Of a stretch of DNA of 5,645 nucleotides, positions 1-5,307 are shown piece by piece. Below the pieces are notes generated by a model. The model saw only the letters and a program-made list of their open reading frames with translations, ran no database searches and had not been told where the DNA came from. Position 1 is the first letter of the stretch. Each line of letters begins with the position of its first letter. The position numbers were made by a program, and so were the translations under genes. Origin of the DNA: Armatimonadota bacterium (GTDB lineage Bacteria; Armatimonadota; Fimbriimonadia; Fimbriimonadales; Fimbriimonadaceae); assembly GCA_023423495.1 (NCBI GenBank), contig JAFAFM010000170.1, positions 1-5,645 of the forward strand. The letters are read 5' to 3'.

Positions 1-116
1 ATCTTACGCAGAGCGACAACTGCCGGTGCGGATCCTCCCAGCTTTAAGAATTTGTAAGCAACCCCCGGAAACGGAGACGGCACCCATTCTGGGTCCGTAG
101 TTGACGTGAAAACCAT
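1..116 (-). CDS. Probable cupin-domain protein, N-terminal fragment
   Basis: Partial gene: the start codon ATG (116-114) and 38 codons are present and the rest lies beyond the left edge. The start is well supported by a strong Shine-Dalgarno GGAGG (128-124), 7 nt upstream. The visible protein begins MVFTSTTDPEW and continues with VPSPFPGVAYKFLKLGG. A Trp-x-P-x-x-(F/Y)-PGV-x-x-K-x-L pattern at the extreme N-terminus resembles single-domain ChrR-like cupins (anti-sigma ChrR cupin or cupin_2 type), where it forms the first strand of the beta barrel. The metal-binding His/Glu motifs would lie further on and cannot be seen, so neither enzyme activity nor a sensor role can be assigned. It lies 49 bp downstream of the 171-residue gene on the same strand and is probably read with it. 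The cupin call is an inference from a short segment; a different beta-barrel protein remains possible. Confidence 0.5.
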   Translation of the reverse strand, partial: MVFTSTTDPEWVPSPFPGVAYKFLKLGGSAPAVVALRK

Positions 117-123
117 AGAATTT

Positions 124-128
124 CCTCC
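124..128 (-). promoter_or_regulatory. Ribosome binding site of the cupin-like gene
   Basis: On the minus strand GGAGG sits 7 nt before the ATG at 116-114. This is the strongest Shine-Dalgarno in the window. It fixes the start of the truncated gene and suggests separate, efficient translation even if the gene shares an mRNA with its upstream neighbour. Confidence 0.7.
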
Positions 129-165
129 CAAATCGGAGAGTAGCACAACGGCCAATCTCCTGCGT

Positions 166-681
166 CTAACTTTGGTCAGGTGCGCCGGTGGAGTCTTTTT
201 CGCTTAAATAGCCCTCCAAGTCTGCCGGACTGGCGATGACCACGTTTGGATTTGCCAATCGAAGGAATTCCTCAAATGCGAGTTCACCCAACTCGCCGGT
301 TTGCCGGAATTCTTCATAGAGCGCCTTAAGAACGGTCGCGGGCGAAGGTGGGTCGGAAAATGCATCGACCCATACGCCGGGCATTTCTTCACCGCTCTTG
401 TAGGAAACGGCCGCCACGTAGGGAAATTCAAGCCCCCTGTCCGAGTCCGTAGTTTGGCCCGCTACCCATCGGCCGGCTCGAACTTCGAGTCCGCGCTCGG
501 TCAAGGTTTTCATCGCTTCCTCTACCGATTGCGAGATTGAAGTGTTGATGACGCACTGCGCCACAGGATTTGCGGCAGTGAGTTTGGTTTTGCCCTCACA
601 TTTACAGGCGTAAATCAGAGCGCCCGGCGCATATCTCTGCACTGCCTCCACAAAGTGGTCGAACTCAACCGAAAGCGTCAT
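166..681 (-). CDS. Hypothetical acidic cytoplasmic protein, 171 aa
   Basis: I do not recognise this family. The protein has no signal peptide or membrane segment and is acidic, especially in its second half, so it is probably a soluble cytoplasmic protein. Visible features are a Cys-x-Cys pair (C26, C28) with a further Cys at 43, a likely helix rich in Glu at 50-65 (VEEAMKTLTERG), a central segment with alternating hydrophobic residues (about 67-106), and a helical C-terminal part (115-143) before a polar tail. The start ATG (681-679) is bounded by an in-frame TAG three codons upstream, so it cannot be extended. No Shine-Dalgarno precedes it; TAACCT and GATAAC -10-like hexamers lie 8-10 nt upstream, so the mRNA may have almost no leader. 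It is divergent from acs and 49 bp upstream of the cupin-like gene. A link to acetate metabolism is not supported by anything visible. Confidence 0.75.
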   Translation of the reverse strand: MTLSVEFDHFVEAVQRYAPGALIYACKCEGKTKLTAANPVAQCVINTSISQSVEEAMKTLTERGLEVRAGRWVAGQTTDSDRGLEFPYVAAVSYKSGEEMPGVWVDAFSDPPSPATVLKALYEEFRQTGELGELAFEEFLRLANPNVVIASPADLEGYLSEKDSTGAPDQS

Positions 682-691
682 GTGACTCTAG

Positions 692-719
692 GTTATCACT
701 TGACGCGGGCCGGGGTCTA
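692..719 (-). promoter_or_regulatory. Candidate promoter for the 171-aa gene and cupin-like gene
   Basis: On the minus strand TAGACC (719-714) and GATAAC (697-692) are separated by 16 nt. Each matches the sigma-70 type consensus hexamer at 4 of 6 positions. Transcription would begin about 3-5 nt before the ATG at 681, which fits the lack of a Shine-Dalgarno. It overlaps the divergent acs promoter candidate, so the two directions could compete or share a regulator. Read by eye only. Confidence 0.25.
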
Positions 720-731
720 TTAGGTTAAAAT
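700..731 (+). promoter_or_regulatory. Candidate acs promoter with long spacer
   Basis: TTGACG (700-705, 5 of 6 against TTGACA) is followed by TAAAAT (726-731, 5 of 6 against TATAAT). The spacer is 20 nt, longer than the usual 17. Alternative -10 frames (GTTAAA at 724) give an 18-nt spacer but a poorer match. A long spacer is typical of promoters needing an activator (MerR-type proteins are the known case), but no clear dyad is visible between the boxes. The leader would be about 20 nt, enough for the AGAGG at 749-753. Confidence 0.35.
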
Positions 732-748
732 CCGTCCATCCCCCAGGC

Positions 749-753
749 AGAGG
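749..753 (+). promoter_or_regulatory. Ribosome binding site that supports the TTG start of acs
   Basis: AGAGG lies 6 nt before the TTG at 760-762. The reading frame upstream is closed by TAG at 721-723 and holds no ATG, GTG or other TTG in between. The first in-frame ATG downstream is codon 132, far too late for an Acs. The TTG is therefore the start by elimination as well as by ribosome binding site. Confidence 0.55.
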
Positions 754-759
754 CACATC

Positions 760-2763
760 TTGTCCGAAACGATAGAAACTCTTCTCGACGAAAACCGCAT
801 TTTCGCACCCTCCGAAGCATTTAAGGCGGCCGCCAACCTAAACGACGCGTCGATTTACGCGGAGGCGGCAGGTGATCCGGTTGGGTTTTGGGAAGAGCAG
901 GCAAAGATATTGGACTGGATCGAGCCGTGGCATCGGGCGCTTGAGTGGAATTTGCCATTTGCAAAGTGGTTTGTGGGCGGGAAACTCAATGCTTGCTACA
1001 ACTGCGTCGACCGACATGCCGTCGGGTCAAGGGCCAAGAAAGTCGCGATTCTTTGGGAAGGTGAGCCTGGAGAGGTTCGCAAAATCACGTTCGAGGAACT
1101 TGAAAGTGAGGTTTCTCGGATTGCGAATGCCTTAAAGTCCCTCGGGATTTCCAAGGGTGACCGAGTTTGCATTTACCTTCCGATGATTCCGGAACTCGCC
1201 ATGACCATGCTTGCGTGCGCGCGCATCGGGGCGCCCCACAGCGTAGTGTTTGGGGGGTTCAGCGCGGACTCGCTTGCAGAACGTACAAATGATGCCCAGG
1301 CAAGGCTGATCATCACTGCGGACGGTGGTCATCGGCGAGGCAAGGTTGTCCCGTTGCTATCCATCACGGAGGAAGCGCTTAAGTTGGGGTGTCCGACCGT
1401 GGATCGAGTACTGGTTTATGAGCGTCTTGGGGGAGAAGACATTGCCGAAAAGGGTCCGGAATTCGTGAGTTGGAGCGATGTCGTCCCCGGCCAGTCTTCA
1501 GATTGTCCTTGCGAACCCATGGACTCAGAGGATCTGCTTTTTATCCTCTATACGAGTGGATCGACGGGCAAACCGAAAGGGATTGTCCACACGACGGGCG
1601 GATACATGACCCATGTCGCCGCTACTTCTAAGTGGGTGTTTGACCTCAAAGAAGACGATGTGTACTTTTGTACGGCCGACTGCGGATGGGTCACGGGCCA
1701 TAGCTACATCGTTTACGGGCCTCTTGCGAACGGCGCCACCTGCGTCATGTATGAGGGAGCACCCGATACGCCTGACAAGGGGCGGTTTTGGAGGATCATC
1801 GAGCGGCATAAAGTGACGATTTTATACACCGCTCCGACCGCCATCCGAGCGTTCATGAAATGGGGCACGGAGTTTCCGGAACGTTGTGATTTGTCGTCCC
1901 TCAGGCTCTTGGGCTCTGTGGGTGAGCCAATCAACCCCGAGGCATGGATTTGGTATCACGAAGTGATCGGGGGTAAACGGTGCCCCGTCGTGGACACGTG
2001 GTGGCAAACCGAGACGGGCGGCATAATGATTGCCCCATTGCCCGGAATAACCGCGACCAAACCGGGCAGCGCGACTCAGCCGCTGCCGGGGATTCTGGCC
2101 GCTGTCATGAGCGACGACGGACAAGATATCACGCCCGTGCAGGGCGCACTGAATTACTTGGCCGAATCCAAGGGCAAAGCGCCCGCCGAGACCGGCCGGG
2201 AGGTCGGCGGGATTTTGGCGATCACGCATCCGTGGCCCGGGATGACGCGAGGAATTTATCGTGATCCCGAGCGGTTCCAGAAGGTGTATTGGGATCGATT
2301 TCCCGGCGTGTATTTCCCCGGTGATGGCACCAAGGTGGATCAGGAAGGATATTTCTGGCTGCTTGGACGGGTAGACGACATCATGTTGGTGGCGGGACAC
2401 AACATCTCCACGATGGAAGTCGAATCAGCATTGGTGGACCACCATGCCGTTGCCGAAGCCGCCGTCATCGGAAAAACCCACGACCTGAAAGGTCAGGCAA
2501 TATCAGCATTTGTGATACTGAAGTCAGGCGCGGAGGCCACAGCGGAAGAACTTAAGGCTCACGTGTCTCAAAAAATTGGGGCGATCGCTCGACCTGATGA
2601 CATCTTCTTATGTGCGGATTTGCCGAAGACCCGATCTGGCAAAATCATGAGGCGATTGCTGCGGGATGTAGCAGAGGGGCGGGCCTTGGGTGATACCACT
2701 ACCCTTGCGGACGCAAATGTCGTTCGCTCCCTCAAGGATCAGTACGAAGACAAAGAAGGCTAG
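760..2763 (+). CDS. acs: Acetyl-CoA synthetase (AMP-forming)
   Basis: Cytoplasmic enzyme that converts acetate, ATP and CoA to acetyl-CoA, AMP and pyrophosphate through an acetyl-adenylate (EC 6.2.1.1). The 667 residues align over their full length with the Acs family (about 650 aa). The N-terminal Acs-specific segment includes FWEEQAKILDW (43-53). The phosphate loop YTSGSTGKPKG is at 264-274. The acetate-pocket residues known from Salmonella Acs (V310, T311, V386, W414) appear as V311, T312, V387 and W415 of DTWWQTETGG. The hinge is GRVDD (536-540), and the catalytic Lys, the target of regulatory acetylation in other bacteria, is K628 in PKTRSGKIMRR. Oddities: an insertion of about 20 residues near 464-484 compared with E. 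coli Acs; GHN at 546-548 where the family has GHR (R526 in Salmonella); and K195 and S603 at the positions of CoA-binding R194 and R584. It starts at TTG and overlaps the convergent antiporter gene by 4 bp. Another short-chain acyl-CoA synthetase (propionyl) is possible, but the Trp in the pocket favours acetate. Confidence 0.95.
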   Translation: MSETIETLLDENRIFAPSEAFKAAANLNDASIYAEAAGDPVGFWEEQAKILDWIEPWHRALEWNLPFAKWFVGGKLNACYNCVDRHAVGSRAKKVAILWEGEPGEVRKITFEELESEVSRIANALKSLGISKGDRVCIYLPMIPELAMTMLACARIGAPHSVVFGGFSADSLAERTNDAQARLIITADGGHRRGKVVPLLSITEEALKLGCPTVDRVLVYERLGGEDIAEKGPEFVSWSDVVPGQSSDCPCEPMDSEDLLFILYTSGSTGKPKGIVHTTGGYMTHVAATSKWVFDLKEDDVYFCTADCGWVTGHSYIVYGPLANGATCVMYEGAPDTPDKGRFWRIIERHKVTILYTAPTAIRAFMKWGTEFPERCDLSSLRLLGSVGEPINPEAWIWYHEVIGGKRCPVVDTWWQTETGGIMIAPLPGITATKPGSATQPLPGILAAVMSDDGQDITPVQGALNYLAESKGKAPAETGREVGGILAITHPWPGMTRGIYRDPERFQKVYWDRFPGVYFPGDGTKVDQEGYFWLLGRVDDIMLVAGHNISTMEVESALVDHHAVAEAAVIGKTHDLKGQAISAFVILKSGAEATAEELKAHVSQKIGAIARPDDIFLCADLPKTRSGKIMRRLLRDVAEGRALGDTTTLADANVVRSLKDQYEDKEG

Positions 2764-4205
2764 GAGTTCTCGAAAATACGGCGAAGTTCTGAGCCGTCCT
2801 GCTTACGCGTCGCCAAGGTGATTTCATCACCGGCACGGATTATCGTGGATCCTCTCGGCACATAGCTGGATGCGCCGCGTTTGAGGAGAACGAGTAGGGC
2901 AGTCGAGGGAAGGCCCAGGTTGACCACCATTTTGCCGTCCGCACGTGCGCCATTTTCGACCGATACAACGACAAGGTCCGAGCCAGCGTGGGGAAGATAT
3001 TCAGATTTAGACGGCGGCACCACGACCCCGAGAAGGCGGGCAACGAGCGGCAAGGTCGTGCTTTGCACTAGTACCGAAACCATTACGACGAAGAAGACCA
3101 GGTTGAAGATCAAGTCCGCCTTCGGCACACCTTCCAGCAAGGGGAAGATTGCAAGGATGATGGGCACGGCTCCCCTCAGACCTCCCCACGAAACGAAAAT
3201 ACGTTCGCGCCGTCGCATTTTGGCAAACAGTAGCGCGATATAGACGGCGACGGGCCGAGCGACGAGCATCAAGGCAAACGCGAGCAGCAGCCCAATCCCG
3301 GCGACCTGCAAAAGCTTGGACGGCACAGCTATGAGGCCGAGGGTGATAAACATAGCAATCTGCATCAACCACGCCACACCGTCGTGGAATTGGATCAAGC
3401 TGAGGCGGTGCAAGAAATTCGTCTTGCCCAAGGTGAGGCCGCAAACATAAACGGCGAGGTAACCGTTGCCGCCGATGATGTGCGAGCCGCCAAAGGCCAG
3501 AAGCACCATCGCAAAGGAGATCGCGGGGTAAAGGCCATCGTATTCGAGGCGGACATTGGCAAGGAACCATCGGCCAACTCGACCCATGAGCCATCCCATA
3601 AAAAGGCCGACCGCCATCTGGATTACGAAGGAACCAGCCAACCCAAGGAGATTTGAGTCGGGGGCTTTGACCAACTGAATGAAGCTGATGGTCAAGAACA
3701 CGGCCATTGGATCATTGCTGCCTGATTCGATTTCAAGTAATGGAATGAGCCGACGCCGGAGATTTATAGACCTGGCACGGAGGACGCTGAACACGGCCGC
3801 GGCATCCGTCGATGCAACGACGGCCCCGAGAAGCAATCCTTCGTAAATGGAGAAATTGAGCAGGTAGACGGCAAAGATGGCGACGAGGCCACATGTGATC
3901 GCTACACCAATGGTCGAGAGGGATAGCGCACGCCAAATAAGCGGTTTTACGGAGTCCCAGTTGGTGTCCAGGCCACCTGAGAAGATGATCAGCGCAAGCG
4001 CCAGTTCGCCCAGAAGCTGCGCAAATTTGTAGTCCTTAAACTGCAGCCCACCCGGACCCTCAGCGCCAGCAAGCATGCCGAGGAGGATAAAGAGAACAAG
4101 CGCGGGAACACCAAGCTTCGCGGAAGCTTTACTAGCCAACACACTGGCTAGCAGCAGCAGACCAAGTAAAGCCAAAACTTGATCGAACGCGAGCCCCCAA
4201 ATCAT
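2760..4205 (-). CDS. NhaP2/CvrA-like K+(Na+)/H+ antiporter with RCK_C domain
   Basis: Inner-membrane cation/proton antiporter of the CPA1 family, 481 aa. Residues about 1-395 form the transporter core with roughly 12-13 hydrophobic helices. Visible family marks are FILLGMLAG (39-47), the unwound-helix segment STDAAAVFS (132-140), the ion-binding Asn-Asp pair N164-D165 within LLEIESGSNDP, and the conserved Arg in SWGGLRGAVP (R344). The Asn-Asp pair is typical of electroneutral CPA1 exchangers. Residues about 405-478 form an RCK_C (TrkA_C) ligand-binding domain with the characteristic PRGSTIIRAGDEITL near its end. E. coli NhaP2/CvrA (about 580 aa) has a further C-terminal CorC/HlyC-type domain, absent here. 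The family suggests K+/H+ exchange in osmotic or pH adaptation, but Na+ cannot be excluded from sequence. The start is secure: an in-frame TGA lies three codons upstream. The Shine-Dalgarno is weak (AGAG, about 8-11 nt upstream). The stop codon interlocks with that of acs. Confidence 0.9.
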   Translation of the reverse strand: MIWGLAFDQVLALLGLLLLASVLASKASAKLGVPALVLFILLGMLAGAEGPGGLQFKDYKFAQLLGELALALIIFSGGLDTNWDSVKPLIWRALSLSTIGVAITCGLVAIFAVYLLNFSIYEGLLLGAVVASTDAAAVFSVLRARSINLRRRLIPLLEIESGSNDPMAVFLTISFIQLVKAPDSNLLGLAGSFVIQMAVGLFMGWLMGRVGRWFLANVRLEYDGLYPAISFAMVLLAFGGSHIIGGNGYLAVYVCGLTLGKTNFLHRLSLIQFHDGVAWLMQIAMFITLGLIAVPSKLLQVAGIGLLLAFALMLVARPVAVYIALLFAKMRRRERIFVSWGGLRGAVPIILAIFPLLEGVPKADLIFNLVFFVVMVSVLVQSTTLPLVARLLGVVVPPSKSEYLPHAGSDLVVVSVENGARADGKMVVNLGLPSTALLVLLKRGASSYVPRGSTIIRAGDEITLATRKQDGSELRRIFENS

Positions 4206-4209
4206 CTTA

Positions 4210-4226
4210 AATCACTCTGAGTAATT
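4210..4226. promoter_or_regulatory. 17-bp near-palindrome upstream of the antiporter gene
   Basis: AATCACTCTGAGTAATT has 8-nt arms around a central T with one mismatched pair (C4213/A4223). It ends 4 nt before the antiporter ATG, inside the 70-bp divergent region shared with the dioxygenase gene, and covers the weak ribosome-binding area of the antiporter mRNA. Its near-perfect symmetry and odd-length centre look more like a binding site for a dimeric DNA-binding protein than an RNA hairpin, which would lack a proper loop. No regulator gene is present in the window. Confidence 0.3.
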
Positions 4227-4263
4227 ACAAACAAATGAGAATCGAACAATCTTCTCGTAACCT

Positions 4264-4268
4264 AAGGA
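4264..4268 (+). promoter_or_regulatory. Ribosome binding site of the dioxygenase gene
   Basis: AAGGA lies 7 nt before the ATG at 4276. An in-frame TAA at 4258-4260 closes the frame just upstream, so this ATG is the only possible start. The match and spacing are good. Confidence 0.6.
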
Positions 4269-4275
4269 TATACCG

Positions 4276-4878
4276 ATGAAACTGACGCGAAGAGAATTGT
4301 TGAAGGCGCTTGCGGTTTTACCAATCCCGGTGGCCATCTTCACGATGGAGAGTCTGGCCGCAATGGCTCCCGCCGCAGACCTCTTGGATCTCACGCCCGA
4401 GCTTCCGGACGGCGACGACCCCACTCCTCCTGCTGACGAGGGGCCGTTCTTTAAAACAAATTCTCCCAAGCGGTCAAATCTAATCGGACCAGGCATAAAA
4501 GGATCAAAGGTGAGAGTGACCGGCAAAGTCCTCGACCGTAAAGGGCAGCCGTTGCCGAACGTGCTCATCGACGTATGGCATGCAGATGCGGATGGCGAGT
4601 ACGACAACATTGGCAATCGGTGTCGAGGTCATTTATTCACGGACAAGGACGGCAGTTATTCGTTTGAGACGATCTATCCGGGCTTGTATCCGGGGCGGAC
4701 CAGGCATTACCACGTTCGGGTTCAACCTGCGGGTAAGCGCATTCTTACCACCCAGCTTTTCTTTCCCGAAGAGCCAAGAAATCAACGCGATGGAATCTTC
4801 CTCAAGGCGCTCCTGATGAAAGTCAAGCAGGCGAAAGATGCTCGCCTGGCCGAATTCAACTTCGTTCTTGAAGTTTAG
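4276..4878 (+). CDS. Exported intradiol ring-cleavage dioxygenase
   Basis: Non-haem Fe(III) enzyme of the intradiol dioxygenase family (the fold of protocatechuate 3,4- and catechol 1,2-dioxygenases), which opens catechol-type rings between the two hydroxyls using O2. All four expected iron ligands are visible: Y109 (DADGEY), Y138 (PGLYPGR), H144 and H146 (RHYH), plus R141 at the position of the active-site Arg of protocatechuate dioxygenase. Supporting motifs are EGPFFK (55-60), DVWHADADGEYD (99-110), FTDKDGSYSF (121-130) and TTQLFFPEEP (158-167). The N-terminus carries a twin-arginine pattern (LTRRELLKAL, 3-12), a hydrophobic stretch (11-23) and Ala-rich cleavage candidates near 29-34, so Tat export of a folded enzyme is likely. 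At 200 aa it lacks the N-terminal helical dimerisation domain of cytoplasmic catechol 1,2-dioxygenases. The substrate is unknown; plant-derived or lignin-type catechols are a guess. No other aromatic pathway gene is adjacent. It starts 70 bp from the divergent antiporter gene and its stop interlocks with the gene at 4875-5261. Confidence 0.88.
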   Translation: MKLTRRELLKALAVLPIPVAIFTMESLAAMAPAADLLDLTPELPDGDDPTPPADEGPFFKTNSPKRSNLIGPGIKGSKVRVTGKVLDRKGQPLPNVLIDVWHADADGEYDNIGNRCRGHLFTDKDGSYSFETIYPGLYPGRTRHYHVRVQPAGKRILTTQLFFPEEPRNQRDGIFLKALLMKVKQAKDARLAEFNFVLEV

Positions 4879-5261
4879 CCAGCGCCCTTCGTTGGCTTCT
4901 TGGGATTGGTGGCTTTTCCGGGCTTTGCCTTAGGCTCGGCTTTGTCGACCTTGGCCGACTTCGTTACCGGTGGTTTGGCGGTGCGGGCTTGCCGAGACGC
5001 CACCTGCTCCTTGACTTCTTCCTTCCCCGTGGGTGATGAAGATTTGATGTGCTCGCTCGCTTTGGAAGATTCCATATCGACGTTAGACGACGAGTTCGAA
5101 TTCTTCTCCGTATCCCTCTGCAGCTTCTCTCCCCACTCAACCATTTTTTCGCCTACCCTCTTTGCCGCCGGCTTGAACTTACGGAGGGCAATTGGCAATG
5201 CAGCGACGGCCAGAATCAGAAGGCCGCCCTTTCCCATCGATACGCGCGGGGGAACTCTCAT
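4875..5261 (-). CDS. Hypothetical membrane-anchored protein with charged, low-complexity tail, 128 aa
   Basis: I do not recognise this family. Residues 12-26 (GGLLILAVAALPIAL) form one short hydrophobic helix, followed by a basic stretch (RKFKPAAKR, 27-35) and a probable amphipathic helix (VGEKMVEWGEKLQRD, 36-50). From about 51 the protein is a low-complexity tail, first Ser/Asn/Glu-rich, then rich in Lys, Pro, Ala and Thr (105-128, repeated PK/KP pairs), likely disordered. The positive residues after the helix favour a cytoplasmic tail, which could bind acidic partners such as nucleic acid or membrane; this is inference from composition only. Codon choice looks like that of the neighbours, and a plus-strand frame over the same bases gives no recognisable protein. 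The start is uncertain: M1 (5261) and M9 (5237) both lack a Shine-Dalgarno. TATTCT lies 7 nt before M1, the spacing expected of a leaderless mRNA. It lies 46 bp downstream of lspA on the same strand. Confidence 0.65.
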   Translation of the reverse strand: MRVPPRVSMGKGGLLILAVAALPIALRKFKPAAKRVGEKMVEWGEKLQRDTEKNSNSSSNVDMESSKASEHIKSSSPTGKEEVKEQVASRQARTAKPPVTKSAKVDKAEPKAKPGKATNPKKPTKGAG

Positions 5262-5266
5262 ACCAT

Positions 5267-5272
5267 TTAGAA
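5267..5272 (-). promoter_or_regulatory. Candidate -10 box of a leaderless promoter
   Basis: On the minus strand TATTCT ends 7 nt before the ATG at 5261, which would put the first transcribed base at or next to the start codon. No convincing -35 hexamer is found 16-18 nt further upstream. It is offered because the gene has no Shine-Dalgarno at either possible start. If the gene is instead read through from lspA, this box has no role. Confidence 0.2.
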
Positions 5273-5275
5273 TAA

Positions 5276-5296
5276 GGCAACCTTCGGGTTATTGCC
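5276..5296. terminator. Hairpin between lspA and the 128-aa gene, possible weak terminator
   Basis: On the plus strand GGC-AACC-TTCG-GGTT-ATT-GCC forms a 7-bp stem with a three-base bulge (ATT, 5291-5293) and a C(UUCG)G loop. On the minus strand, the strand read by lspA, it folds as GGC-AAT-AACC-CGAA-GGTT-GCC and is followed by TTATTCT. The tract is only moderately T-rich, so termination would be partial at best. It lies 12 nt after the lspA stop codon and 15 nt before the next start. It could instead be an mRNA stability element or attenuator. Confidence 0.3.
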
Positions 5297-5307
5297 GTCC
5301 TTTGGTC

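Noticed and set aside
1822..2400. Open reading frame of 192 codons antisense to acs
   Set aside because: It lies wholly within the strongly conserved acs coding region. Its translation has low-complexity, Arg/His/Gly-rich composition with no recognisable motif, and no ribosome binding site was noted. It is a shadow frame.
760..2763. Aromatic-degradation operon linking acs and the intradiol dioxygenase
   Set aside because: They are on the same strand but separated by the oppositely oriented antiporter gene and have separate upstream regions. No other ring-cleavage pathway gene is present.
2761..2830. Intrinsic terminator for acs just past its stop
   Set aside because: A short CGGC/GCCG stem with a 10-nt loop is present, but no T-run follows. 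The stretch is coding for the antiporter C-terminus, so there is no adequate support.
3007..3594. Open reading frame of 195 codons on the minus strand in another frame of the antiporter gene
   Set aside because: The antiporter frame carries the family motifs through this whole stretch. The alternative product is Arg/Ala/Pro-rich and would not form a membrane protein.
4212..4616. Minus-strand open reading frame of 134 codons opposite the dioxygenase start
   Set aside because: It covers the iron-site-coding half of the dioxygenase in antisense and the divergent promoter region. The product is Ser/Gly-rich with no family features.
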